Origin: Kineosporia aurantiaca JCM 3230
GTDB lineage: Bacteria > Actinomycetota > Actinomycetes > Actinomycetales > Kineosporiaceae
Direction: 5' to 3'
DNA: 64,000 nt
NCBI GenBank assembly: GCA_000719025.1
Contig: JODP01000013.1
Location: 1 to 64,000 of the forward strand
Part shown: positions 8,411 to 16,066 of the stretch, in pieces
How the letters are laid out: the number at the start of each line of letters is the position of its first letter
How positions within the stretch are numbered: position 1 is the first letter of the stretch
Program-made: the position numbers and the translations under genes
Notes under the pieces: model-generated
Database searches by the model: none
Told to the model about the DNA's origin: nothing
Seen by the model: the letters and a program-made list of their open reading frames with translations, nothing else

Positions 8411-9327
8411 TTGATGCCGGTGGACGCGACGCCCTGCACGAAGAAACGCTGCAGCAGAAGGAAAGCCACGGCCAGCGGGGCCAGCGAGATGGCAGCCCCG
8501 GCCATCAGCGCGGCGTGGTCCACCCCGGACTGGCTGGAGAAGGTGGTCAGGGCGGCCGGCAGGGTCTGCTTGTTGATGTCGCTGGAGACCACGATGGGCC
8601 ACAGGAAGTCGTTCCACAGGGCGGAGAACTGGATGATGAAGAGCGAGGCCAGGGCCGGCCGGGCCAGGGGCATGACGATCCGCCAGTAGATGGTGAAGTC
8701 CCCGGCGCCGTCCAGCCGGGCCGCCTCGTCCAGGTCCTTGGGCAGCGACATGAAGAACTGACGCAGCAGGAAGATCCCCAGCGCGCTGGTCGCCCGGGGG
8801 ACGATCAGGCCCTGGTAGGTGTTCAGCCAGCCGAGGTGGAACAGGGTGAGGAAGACCGGCACCAGGGTCACCTGAAACGGCACCATCAGGGTGGCCATGA
8901 TCAGCCCGAACACCAGGTTCTGGCCGCGGAAGCGCAGCCGGGCCAGCGCGAACGCGGTCATCGAGTCGAACAGGATCAGGACCAGGGTGGTGCCCAGGGC
9001 GAAGACCACGGTGTTCAGGATCAGCCGGCCGAACGGCAGCTGGTCGATCACGGCGTGGAAACCGTCCAGGGTCCAGTGGTGCGGCAGCAGCCGGGCCGGG
9101 TCGGCGAACAGGTCGGAGCTGGGCCGCAGGGCCACGCTGATCATCCAGACGAACGGGATGATCATGGCCAGGCCCGCGACGACCACCACCAGCCAGCTCA
9201 GCGCCGTGCCGACCCGCCCGGCCACCCGGGCGAACCGGGTGAAGCGCCGGTCCTTCTGCAGGACGCCCCACCAGGCGATCTGCGCGGTGGCCGGGGCGGC
9301 CGGCCGAAGCAGGGTCTCAGTCGGCAT
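8407..9327 (-). CDS. CUT1 ABC sugar permease (MalG/AraQ-like)
   Basis: A 306-residue inner-membrane permease with about six transmembrane segments and the ABC coupling loop EAARLDGAGDFTIYWRIVMP (EAA motif). It partners the neighbouring permease to import oligosaccharides delivered by the lipoprotein. ATG 9327 is preferred, overlapping the preceding gene by 11 bp with a GAGG nearby; an in-frame start at 9342 is possible. No ATPase is encoded here, so a shared MsiK-type ATPase elsewhere is likely, as in many actinobacterial CUT1 systems. Confidence 0.92.
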   Translation of the reverse strand: MPTETLLRPAAPATAQIAWWGVLQKDRRFTRFARVAGRVGTALSWLVVVVAGLAMIIPFVWMISVALRPSSDLFADPARLLPHHWTLDGFHAVIDQLPFGRLILNTVVFALGTTLVLILFDSMTAFALARLRFRGQNLVFGLIMATLMVPFQVTLVPVFLTLFHLGWLNTYQGLIVPRATSALGIFLLRQFFMSLPKDLDEAARLDGAGDFTIYWRIVMPLARPALASLFIIQFSALWNDFLWPIVVSSDINKQTLPAALTTFSSQSGVDHAALMAGAAISLAPLAVAFLLLQRFFVQGVASTGIK

Positions 9328-10216
9328 CCTGGTACCTCGCAACCCGCAGCTGCACGGCCGAGATCACCATGATGATCAGGAACAGCACCCAGGCGATGGC
9401 GCTGGCGTATCCCATCGCGAAGTTCACGAAACCCTCCTGGTAGAGGTACTGCACGATGGACTCGGTGTGGAAGATCGGGCCGCCGCCGGTCATCGCGAAG
9501 ACCAGGTCGAACAGCTGGAAGCCGTTGATCGTGGCGATCAGGCTGGTGAACAGCAGGGCCGGGCGCAGGGCGGGCAGGGTCACGTAGCGGAACTGCCGCC
9601 AGCTCCCGGCCCCGTCGATCGCCGAGGCCTCGTACAGGTCGGACGGGATCTGCTGCAGGCCGGCCAGCAGGATGATCATGGTGAATCCGACGTTCTTCCA
9701 GATCCCGACCGCGATCACGCTGGGCAGCGCCCAGCTGGTGGACTGCAGGAAGTCCGGGGCGCTGATGCCGACCGCGTCGAGCCAGGCGGTCACCAGGCCG
9801 ACCTGCGGGTCGAGCAGGAACTTCCAGATGATGCCGACCACCACCAGGGAGGCGACGAACGGCAGGAAGTAGAAGATCCGCAGGATCGAGGTGAACCAGC
9901 TGGTGCGCCGCAACCGCACGGCCAGCGCCAGACCGAGCACGACCTGCCCGACCGAGACCGCGATCGTGTAGAAGACGGTCACCTTCAGCGCGTTCCAGAA
10001 CCGATGGTCCTGGAACAGGTTGGCGTAGTTGTCCAGCCCGACGAACTTGTGACTGGCCTCCCCGACCGACCAGTCGTGCAGGCTCATCCAGCCCGACTGC
10101 AGGATCGGCTCCAGGATGAAGACCGTGATCAGCACCAGGCTCGGGGCGATGAACAGGTAGGCGCTGTTGAAGCGGAACCGCGGCCCGCTCCGGGCCGGTG
10201 GCGACGTGGTGGACAT
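9317..10216 (-). CDS. CUT1 ABC sugar permease (MalF/AraP-like)
   Basis: A 299-residue membrane permease with six predicted transmembrane segments, an N-terminal SAYLFIAPSLVLI start typical of MalF-like subunits and the EAA loop EASAIDGAGSWRQFRYVTLP. It forms a heterodimer with the next permease. It lies 54 bp after the binding-protein gene, inside the LacI-ABC-abfA operon. Likely substrates are arabinose-containing oligosaccharides, judged from GH51 and the two GH53 genes nearby. Confidence 0.92.
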   Translation of the reverse strand: MSTTSPPARSGPRFRFNSAYLFIAPSLVLITVFILEPILQSGWMSLHDWSVGEASHKFVGLDNYANLFQDHRFWNALKVTVFYTIAVSVGQVVLGLALAVRLRRTSWFTSILRIFYFLPFVASLVVVGIIWKFLLDPQVGLVTAWLDAVGISAPDFLQSTSWALPSVIAVGIWKNVGFTMIILLAGLQQIPSDLYEASAIDGAGSWRQFRYVTLPALRPALLFTSLIATINGFQLFDLVFAMTGGGPIFHTESIVQYLYQEGFVNFAMGYASAIAWVLFLIIMVISAVQLRVARYQDAD

Positions 10217-10270
10217 CGAAATCCTTCCGACCGGGCCGCCGGCCCGAAGACCGGCGGCCCGGCTCAGAGA

Positions 10271-11545
10271 TCAGCTCTGGCAGCCGGTGAGCTGGTTGAT
10301 CTGCTTGGCCGCGTCGTCCGCGGTGGACTGGACGTCGGCGCCGCGCTCGATCTTCTGGATGAACGGCACGTACACGTTGGTGTCGATCTCGGTGGCCTTG
10401 CTCTGCCCGGCCAGGTAGAGCTTGGCGTTGGCCAGCGCGTCGGAGAACACCTTGGCGTCCGCGTCCCCGGTCGCCGTGACGTCGGTGCGCACCGGCGGGA
10501 ACCCGGAGATCTTGGCGAAGTTCGCCTGCGCCGTCTTCCCGGTCCACCAGGCCAGGAACTGCTTGGCCTCGGCCGCGTGCTTGGTCTGCCGCTCGATCAT
10601 CAGCGGCACGGTGGAGGCCAGGGTGACCGGACCGGCCGAACCGACCGGGACGGGGGCCAGACCCACGTCGATCCCGGCCTTCTTGTACCCGGCCAGGGCC
10701 CACGGGCCGTTGATCTCCATCGCCGCCTTGCCCGACTGGAACAGCGTGTCGGCGTCCGCCCCGGCCTGGCCGACCGGGCTGATGTGGTTGCTGATCACCA
10801 GCTGGCTCCAGGTCTTCAGCGCGTCCACACTGGCCGCGCTGTTGATCGTGGCGCACCCGCTGGAGTCCAGGATGTCGCCGCCGGCCATCCACTGCAGCAC
10901 CGGCCACATCTGGATGGTCTGGTTGTCGGCCAGCGAGAGCCCGTACTGCGAGGGCTTGTCGCCCGAGCCGACGGTCAGCTTCTTCGCATCCTCGATGAAC
11001 TCCGCCTGCGTGGTGGGCGCTTTCGTGATGCCCGCCTTGGTGAAGAGGCTCTTGTTGTAGTAGAGCGCCAGCGTCGCGTTGTTGGCCGGGACGGCGTACA
11101 GCTTGTCGTTCACCGTGAACGCGCTCTTCACCGAGGGCGACCACGCGCTGGAATCGATCTTGTCGTCCGTGGTTCCGACCGCGTCGTCCAGCGGCAGCAC
11201 CGAGTTGGTGTCGATGTAGTGGAAGATCGAGGACGGGTCGGAGGCCGGGGTGGCCAGGTCCGGGCCCTGCCCGGTGGCCCAGGAGGCCGGCAGCTTCTGC
11301 GCCACCGTGGCCCACGGCTCGGTGGTCATGGTGACCTGGATGTCCGGGTGCGAGTCGTTGAACTGCTTCACCAGGGCCTGGTAGGAGGGCAGGTCGGAGC
11401 CGGTGAACCCGGTCAGCATGGTCAGTTTGACCACCCCGCCGGAGGAGCCGGAACCGCCGCTGGAGCTGCCGCAGGCGGTCAGCGCGAGCGCGGCGGTGGC
11501 GGCCAGGGCGGCGGCCCCGAGCAGCCGGCGATGGTTTCTGGGCAT
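10271..11545 (-). CDS. Extracellular sugar-binding lipoprotein of CUT1 ABC transporter
   Basis: A 424-residue substrate-binding protein. ATG 11545 has GAGGAG 7 nt upstream. Residues 1-25 are a lipoprotein signal with the lipobox LTAC and a following Gly/Ser linker, so the protein is anchored on the outer face of the membrane. The rest is a cluster-B (MalE-like) bilobal fold, with QFNDSHPDIQV near the N-terminus and WWTGKTAQANFAK near the C-terminus. It probably captures arabino- or galacto-oligosaccharides released by the secreted GH53 enzymes. Confidence 0.92.
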   Translation of the reverse strand: MPRNHRRLLGAAALAATAALALTACGSSSGGSGSSGGVVKLTMLTGFTGSDLPSYQALVKQFNDSHPDIQVTMTTEPWATVAQKLPASWATGQGPDLATPASDPSSIFHYIDTNSVLPLDDAVGTTDDKIDSSAWSPSVKSAFTVNDKLYAVPANNATLALYYNKSLFTKAGITKAPTTQAEFIEDAKKLTVGSGDKPSQYGLSLADNQTIQMWPVLQWMAGGDILDSSGCATINSAASVDALKTWSQLVISNHISPVGQAGADADTLFQSGKAAMEINGPWALAGYKKAGIDVGLAPVPVGSAGPVTLASTVPLMIERQTKHAAEAKQFLAWWTGKTAQANFAKISGFPPVRTDVTATGDADAKVFSDALANAKLYLAGQSKATEIDTNVYVPFIQKIERGADVQSTADDAAKQINQLTGCQS

Positions 11546-11570
11546 GGCGAAACTCCTCGTTGAGTCAAGC

Positions 11571-11592
11571 GTCAGGCCCACCCGGGCCTGAC
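11571..11592. other. Hairpin between LacI and binding-protein genes
   Basis: Perfect 9-bp arms GTCAGGCCC / GGGCCTGAC with a 4-nt loop, in the 115-bp gap inside the operon. There is no T-tract. It could attenuate transcription or protect the downstream mRNA, giving different levels of regulator and binding protein. The rest of the gap (11593-11660) holds a direct repeat of gtgttttcgg and a G-run. Confidence 0.6.
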
Positions 11593-11660
11593 GAGTTACG
11601 GGACGGCGCCTTCCGGCGGTGTTTTCGGGTGTTTTCGGGGGTGTCTGGGGGGGAGGCGGG

Positions 11661-12728
11661 CTAGCTCTGGTGCGGCCCGCAGGAATCGCGCAGCACGAGC
11701 TCGACCGGCAGCACCGCGTGCCCGGGTTCGGGCCGGGAGCCGTCGATGAGTTGCAGCAGGCGTTCGGCGGCCTGCTGCCCGAGGCGCTCGGCGGGCACCC
11801 GGACGGTGGTCAGGCCCGGCGTGGTGAGCCGGGAGACCCCGAAGTCGTCATAACCGGCCAGGGCCACGTCCTCCGGCACGCGCAGCCCGCGGGCCCGCGC
11901 CTCCAGCAGTGCGCCGTAGGCCATTTCGTCGTTGGCGGCGAAGACCGCCTGCACATCGGCCATCGAGTCGAGGATCTGGGCCATCGCCGCGCGGCCGGAC
12001 TCCTCGCTGTAGTCACCGGTGGCCAGGGTGTGGGTGGCCGGGATCCCCGACTCGCCCAGCGCCTGGCGAAACCCCTGATAGCGGTCGATTCCGGTCTGGT
12101 GGTCGAGCGGGCCGCTGATGTGGGCCAGCCGGCGGTACCCGTGCGCCTGGATCAGGTGCCCGGTGATCAGGGCCGCCCCGTGCACGTCGTCCACCCCGAC
12201 GCTGATCGCCGTGGGCAGATGGGGGAACCGACCGATCAGCACCACCGGAATGGACGCGTCGACCATCCGGGCCACGTTGAGGTCGCCGACCGCGGCCGAG
12301 GCGACGATCGCCCCCGCCGCCGCCTGGGAGCGCAGGACCCGCTCGTAGGCGGTGACCCCGTGGGTCTCGTCCGGGCTGGTCGAGACCATCAGGGCCGCGT
12401 CCTGCTGGTTGGCGGTGGCGGTGACCCCCACCAGCAGGTGCATGAAGTACGGGTGCCCGAACACGTGGTTGCCGGTCTGTGGCACCACCAGGGCGATGGA
12501 CGTGGACCGGCCCGCCCGCAGCGCCCGGCCGGCCGAGTTGGGCACGTACCCGAGCTCGGAGGCGGCCGCCAGCACGGCCTTCCGGGTCGCCGCACTGATC
12601 CGCGGATTGCCGGAGAGCGCCATCGAGACGGCACTCTGCGAGATCCCGACCGCCGCCGCCACATCACGCAAGGTGACCACGCGACGACGGGGTTTCGGCT
12701 TTGCCCCCGGTTCCGGCAGAGAGACCAC
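11661..12728 (-). CDS. LacI-family regulator of the arabinose transporter operon
   Basis: A 355-residue repressor. The N-terminal HTH (TLRDVAAAVGISQSAVSMAL) is followed by a hinge with PNSAGRALRAGRS and a periplasmic-binding-like effector domain. GTG 12728 with GGAAGG upstream is preferred; longer in-frame extensions would run through the operator region. It is first in the operon, ahead of the ABC genes and abfA. Two near-identical quasi-palindromes around AACGTT lie upstream, at a strong promoter, so it probably represses its own operon until an arabino-sugar binds. Confidence 0.9.
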   Translation of the reverse strand: MVSLPEPGAKPKPRRRVVTLRDVAAAVGISQSAVSMALSGNPRISAATRKAVLAAASELGYVPNSAGRALRAGRSTSIALVVPQTGNHVFGHPYFMHLLVGVTATANQQDAALMVSTSPDETHGVTAYERVLRSQAAAGAIVASAAVGDLNVARMVDASIPVVLIGRFPHLPTAISVGVDDVHGAALITGHLIQAHGYRRLAHISGPLDHQTGIDRYQGFRQALGESGIPATHTLATGDYSEESGRAAMAQILDSMADVQAVFAANDEMAYGALLEARARGLRVPEDVALAGYDDFGVSRLTTPGLTTVRVPAERLGQQAAERLLQLIDGSRPEPGHAVLPVELVLRDSCGPHQS

Positions 12729-12852
12729 GGCCTCATCCTTCCAGGCGCCCCGGGTCACGGCGCACCTGCGGACGACGCACGGACATGGGCCGCAGTGTCG
12801 GATGTGTCCATGTCTCTCCTCTTCCATCGGGGCGGGCCCCTTGGCCCGTTGC

Positions 12853-12869
12853 TGAAACGTTGAAGCAGG
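12853..12869. promoter_or_regulatory. LacI-type operator, distal site
   Basis: TGAAACGTTGAAGCAGG, the exact inverted copy of 12902-12918. Its core GCTnnAACGTTnnAGC (12851-12866) is an imperfect palindrome centred on CG, the classic LacI-family layout. Confidence 0.75.
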
Positions 12870-12901
12870 CAACCCTTGAGGAGCCCTGAGCGGCCGAACC
12901 A

Positions 12902-12918
12902 CCTGCTTCAACGTTTCA
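12902..12918. promoter_or_regulatory. LacI-type operator, proximal site at the transcription start
   Basis: CCTGCTTCAACGTTTCA, inverted copy of the site 32 bp away. It starts about 9 bp downstream of the -10 box, so a bound repressor would block initiation or clearance. Two sites in opposite orientation could support looping by a tetramer or cooperative dimers. Confidence 0.75.
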
Positions 12919-12926
12919 ACACGGGA

Positions 12927-12955
12927 AACATAGGCAGTCCGTCGCGGCTCGTCAA
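12927..12955 (-). promoter_or_regulatory. Sigma70-type promoter of the LacI-ABC-abfA operon
   Basis: Minus strand reads TTGACG (12950-12955), a 17-nt spacer, then TATGTT (12927-12932). Spacing and hexamers fit the principal actinobacterial sigma factor. The start would fall near 12920, at the edge of the proximal operator. Confidence 0.75.
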
Positions 12956-12983
12956 GAGCGGCTTTGACCCGCTCGGGTGGAAG

Positions 12984-13589
12984 TCAGGCCGGCCGGACCG
13001 GCTGCCGCAGCACGGTCCGCAGCTTCTCCGCGGGAGTCCGCCGGGGATCGCTCAGATAGATCTCGTGATGCTCGCCGTTGAACGTCAGCGAATGAGCGGG
13101 CATGAACTCCCCGTGCAGCCGCGCCAGCACCGGGGCCTCGTCGTCATAGGAGCCGATGTGCAGGATCTGCACGCACATCCCCTCCTCACGCTCCACCCAC
13201 CGCAGCCGCCCCACCCCGGGCAGGTCCTTGGCCGCCCTACCCCGCTCGACCATGTCCGGGGTGACCCAGTCCGGCTGGGCGATCAGCATCGTCCACTTCC
13301 AGGCGTCCTTGTCCCGGGTGGTAAAAGCCCGATGGTCCTCCGCCCACCACAGACCCTCCAGCGGGCCGACGACGTAGTCCTTCCCCAGCGTCCTCTTGCT
13401 GTCGAACTTGACGGCGTACGACACCGCGAACAGTGCCTCGACCGCTTCCCCGTAACCCGTTGCCGTGTTGGGGTTACCGACTCCGTCGACCGCGAGGAAG
13501 TTCATCCGTGGCACGTCGACGATCGTGAACGCTTTCGACCCCGGCGCGTACAGATCCCGGAAAACCTTCTTGAAATCGAACTTTTCCAC
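12984..13589 (-). CDS. GyrI-like small-molecule-binding domain protein
   Basis: A 201-residue soluble protein resembling GyrI-like domain proteins, which share the SHS2-repeat effector fold of AraC- and MerR-type regulators but here stand alone. It opens EKFDFKKVFRDLYAP and has the family-like segment PEDHR/WWAEDHRAF and the C-terminal HHEIYLSDPRRTPAEKLRTVLRQ. GTG 13589 follows GGAGGGG. It is monocistronic between the two LacI regions, and no link to arabinogalactan is evident. Binding of hydrophobic or toxic small molecules is the usual inference. Confidence 0.8.
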   Translation of the reverse strand: MEKFDFKKVFRDLYAPGSKAFTIVDVPRMNFLAVDGVGNPNTATGYGEAVEALFAVSYAVKFDSKRTLGKDYVVGPLEGLWWAEDHRAFTTRDKDAWKWTMLIAQPDWVTPDMVERGRAAKDLPGVGRLRWVEREEGMCVQILHIGSYDDEAPVLARLHGEFMPAHSLTFNGEHHEIYLSDPRRTPAEKLRTVLRQPVRPA

Positions 13590-13656
13590 CCCTGCCCCTC
13601 CGTCCCCCCATCGAGCAGTAGGCAGCATTCTGCCGCACCCGCCCCCGCACAGCCGA

Positions 13657-13690
13657 CAGCGCCGTGGCGTCAATCCCTGCCACGGCGCTG
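13657..13690. terminator. Hairpin terminator after GH53 gene
   Basis: Perfect 12-bp arms CAGCGCCGTGGC / GCCACGGCGCTG with a 10-nt loop, 24 bp beyond the GH53 stop on the minus strand. It lacks a T-tract, as is common for actinobacterial terminators. Confidence 0.75.
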
Positions 13691-13713
13691 CCGACCTGCC
13701 CGTCAGAGGGTCG

Positions 13714-14814
13714 TCAGGGCGTCCACTTGATCGCCGGGTTGACCTGGCCGGTCCAGTTGAAGACCGCCATGTTGTCCCAGCCGTTGCCGCTGGTGGCGAT
13801 GTTCGCCGGATCCCAGCCGTTGCCCGGGCTTGCCCCGTACCAGGTCGGCTCCCAGTAGAAGACGCCGATCGCCCCGGCGTTGCGGGCGGTGTTCTGCACA
13901 TACGAGAACTCGGTCGCCTGCCCGGCCGAGGATGTCGTAATTCCTTCACAGGTGGCCGAAGTCACCGAATTAGCGGTGCTGTCGGCGTTGGACGCGGTGA
14001 ACGGGAAGGCGGTCTCGGCGATCACCACCGGCTTGCCGTAACGCGTGCGCACATCGGTGATCACGTTGTAGAGATTCGCCAGCGTGCCGTGCCACATGCA
14101 GTAGTACGACAGGCCGGTGATGTCCCAGTTGACGCCCTTGGCCTTGATCCCGTCGTAGAACCAGCGGGCGTTGGTGTCGCTGTCGGCGTCCGCGGTGTGG
14201 ATGATCACCTGGGTCGAGCTGTTGCAGGCCTTGGTCGCGTTGTAGCCGGCCTTCAGCAGCAGGCTCAGGTTGGTGAAGTCGTTGTTCACCACTTTGCCGT
14301 CGTTCCAAAGCATTCCGACGTTGATCTCGTTGCCGATCTGCACGCTGTCCGGCGTGGTGCCCTGGGCCTTGAGGCTGGTGCAGAGGTTGTAGGTGTAGTC
14401 GTAGACGTCGGTCTGCAACTGGGCGATGCCGTGGCTGGCCCAGGCCGCGGGCTTGCCCTGCTTACCGGGGTCGGCCCAGGTGTCGGAGTAGTGGAAGTCG
14501 ACCAGGAGCTTGAGCCCCTTCGCCTTCACGGTTTTCGCGTAGGCCAGCACCTTGGCGGCGTTGTTGTACCCGCTGGCCGGGTTGTTCCAGACCCGCAGCC
14601 GCACGTAGTTCACGCCGTCCGCCTTGAGGATGTCCAGCGCATCCTGCTGGGTTCCGGCCGCGTTGTAGTACTTCTGCCCCAGCTCGGTGCTGCGCTGCAG
14701 GGTGGACACGTCCGCCCCCAGCATGGAGAGCGTGTTGGCCGCGTTGGCGGTCGGTGGCGCGGCCAGGCCGACGGCCACCAGAACCGCCGCGACCGCCAGG
14801 ATCCTGAGCTTCAT
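13714..14814 (-). CDS. Secreted GH53 endo-beta-1,4-galactanase (Sec)
   Basis: A 366-residue arabinogalactan endo-beta-1,4-galactosidase that cuts the beta-1,4-galactan backbone of type I arabinogalactan. A Sec signal peptide covers residues 1-26 (cleavage near ANA/AN). The clan-A barrel shows VRLRVWNNP, the HYSDTWADPGKQ loop, the acid/base Glu near 163 in QIGNEIN and the nucleophile Glu near 267 in VIAETAFP. Length is typical for a single-domain enzyme, with no carbohydrate-binding module. GGGAG precedes ATG 14814. A TGTGAGCGCTCAC operator and promoter-like boxes lie 36-76 bp upstream, so the second LacI protein should control it. Confidence 0.95.
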   Translation of the reverse strand: MKLRILAVAAVLVAVGLAAPPTANAANTLSMLGADVSTLQRSTELGQKYYNAAGTQQDALDILKADGVNYVRLRVWNNPASGYNNAAKVLAYAKTVKAKGLKLLVDFHYSDTWADPGKQGKPAAWASHGIAQLQTDVYDYTYNLCTSLKAQGTTPDSVQIGNEINVGMLWNDGKVVNNDFTNLSLLLKAGYNATKACNSSTQVIIHTADADSDTNARWFYDGIKAKGVNWDITGLSYYCMWHGTLANLYNVITDVRTRYGKPVVIAETAFPFTASNADSTANSVTSATCEGITTSSAGQATEFSYVQNTARNAGAIGVFYWEPTWYGASPGNGWDPANIATSGNGWDNMAVFNWTGQVNPAIKWTP

Positions 14815-14850
14815 CTTCGGCTCCCGATCTCGTCGTTGAGATGGACAGGC

Positions 14851-14864
14851 TGTGAGCGCTCACG
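14851..14864. promoter_or_regulatory. LacI-type operator upstream of GH53 (first copy)
   Basis: TGTGAGCGCTCACg, a 13 of 14 match to the perfect palindrome at 16027-16042. It overlaps a candidate minus-strand -10 (GACCGT, 14862-14867) whose -35 is TTGTCC (14885-14890) at 17-nt spacing. Confidence 0.8.
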
Positions 14865-14903
14865 GTCTCACGATCGGATAATTCGGACAAGAGCCGCAGC
14901 GGG

Positions 14904-15959
14904 TCAGGCCGAGCCGCGCCGCACCAGGGTGGTCGGCAGCACCCGCGAGGAGGCCGGCCGCCCGGCGATCAGCCGCAGCAGCACCTCGACCATCTCGGCG
15001 GCGACCTGGGCCAGCGGCTGGCGCACGGTGGTCAGGGGCGGCCGGGTGGCCGCGGCCATCGCCGAGTCGTCGAAGCCGCCGACCAGCACATCGTCCGGGA
15101 CTCGCCGCCCGGCCTCGTGCAGGGCCTCCAGGGCGCCCACCGCCAGCAGGTCGGAAGCGACGAAAACCGCATCCAGAGTGGGACATCCGTCCAGCAGCTC
15201 GGTCATCGCCGCATACCCGGCGGCAATGCTGAAGTCGGTGGCCCGGACGATCCCCCGGGCCGGCGCGCGGCGTCCCAGCACGTCCCGATACCCGGCCAGC
15301 CGCTCCACTCCCCCGGCCGTGTCCTCCGGCCCGGCGACCGTGGCGATCCGGCGGCGGCCCTGGTCGAGCAGGTACTGGGTGATCAGCCGGGCACCCCCGC
15401 GATCGTCCGCGGCCACGTACGGCATGCGCAGCCCGGCCGCCGGGGGCCGGCCGCAGACCACCACCGGCAGGCCGGCCGAGTCCAGCTGGGCGGCCAGCGG
15501 ATCGCCGTCGTGCGTCGAGACCAGCAGCACGCCGTCGACATGGCCGCCCTGGACGAATCGGATCACCCGGGAACGCTCTTCGGGGGTAGAGGCGAGCATC
15601 AGCACCAGGCTGCAGTCCTCCTCGCCGAGGATCTGGGTGCAGGCGCGCAGCAGGACATTGAAGACCGGGTCCTCGAACAGCCGGTCCTGCGGCTCGGACA
15701 GCACGAAGGCGACCGCCCCGGAGCGCCGGGTGACCAGGCTGCGGGCGCTCTGGTTGACCACGTAACCGGTTTCCCGCATGGCCTTCTGGACCGCAGCCAG
15801 CGACTCCGGGCTGACGTGGAAGGCACCGTTCAGCACCCGCGAGACGGTGCCGCGAGAGACACCGGCCACCTCCGCGACATCCTCCATCGTCGGACCCCGC
15901 CGTTGCGCCCGGCGCGCCGCGCCCCGTGACTTGGGGTGCTCGCCCCCGCCCTCCACCAT
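14904..15959 (-). CDS. LacI-family regulator of the GH53 galactanases
   Basis: A 351-residue repressor with the HTH MEDVAEVAGVSRGTVSRVL, hinge VNQSARSLVTRRS and an effector-binding core ending in a TTLVRRGSA tail. ATG 15959 is used; the divergent GH53 gene starts at 16067. Identical TGTGAGCGCTCAC palindromes in front of both GH53 genes make it their likely galactan-responsive repressor. A half-site (agccgctcac, 15971-15980) near its own start suggests autoregulation. The GH53 gene on its downstream side has its promoter within 20 bp of this stop codon. Confidence 0.9.
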   Translation of the reverse strand: MVEGGGEHPKSRGAARRAQRRGPTMEDVAEVAGVSRGTVSRVLNGAFHVSPESLAAVQKAMRETGYVVNQSARSLVTRRSGAVAFVLSEPQDRLFEDPVFNVLLRACTQILGEEDCSLVLMLASTPEERSRVIRFVQGGHVDGVLLVSTHDGDPLAAQLDSAGLPVVVCGRPPAAGLRMPYVAADDRGGARLITQYLLDQGRRRIATVAGPEDTAGGVERLAGYRDVLGRRAPARGIVRATDFSIAAGYAAMTELLDGCPTLDAVFVASDLLAVGALEALHEAGRRVPDDVLVGGFDDSAMAAATRPPLTTVRQPLAQVAAEMVEVLLRLIAGRPASSRVLPTTLVRRGSA

Positions 15960-16000
15960 GCCGCCACGATAGCCGCTCACGGAACAACCCCGATCAACTC

Positions 16001-16042
16001 TTGACAACTCGGGCATCCGGCCGTGACTGTGAGCGCTCACAG
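16001..16042 (+). promoter_or_regulatory. Promoter and perfect LacI operator of second GH53 gene
   Basis: TTGACA at 16001-16006 and a weak -10 (GACTGT, 16025-16030) at 18-nt spacing. The perfect 16-bp palindrome CTGTGAGCGCTCACAG (16027-16042) overlaps the -10. The same architecture occurs at 14851-14890, where boxes and palindrome sit in the same relative places. Confidence 0.8.
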
Positions 16043-16066
16043 CATTGCTCAACCAGGAGGTCACCG

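Noticed and set aside
6959..8689. Long plus-strand open frame across the GH51 gene
   Set aside because: No motif, and it is antisense to intact GH51 catalytic sequence.
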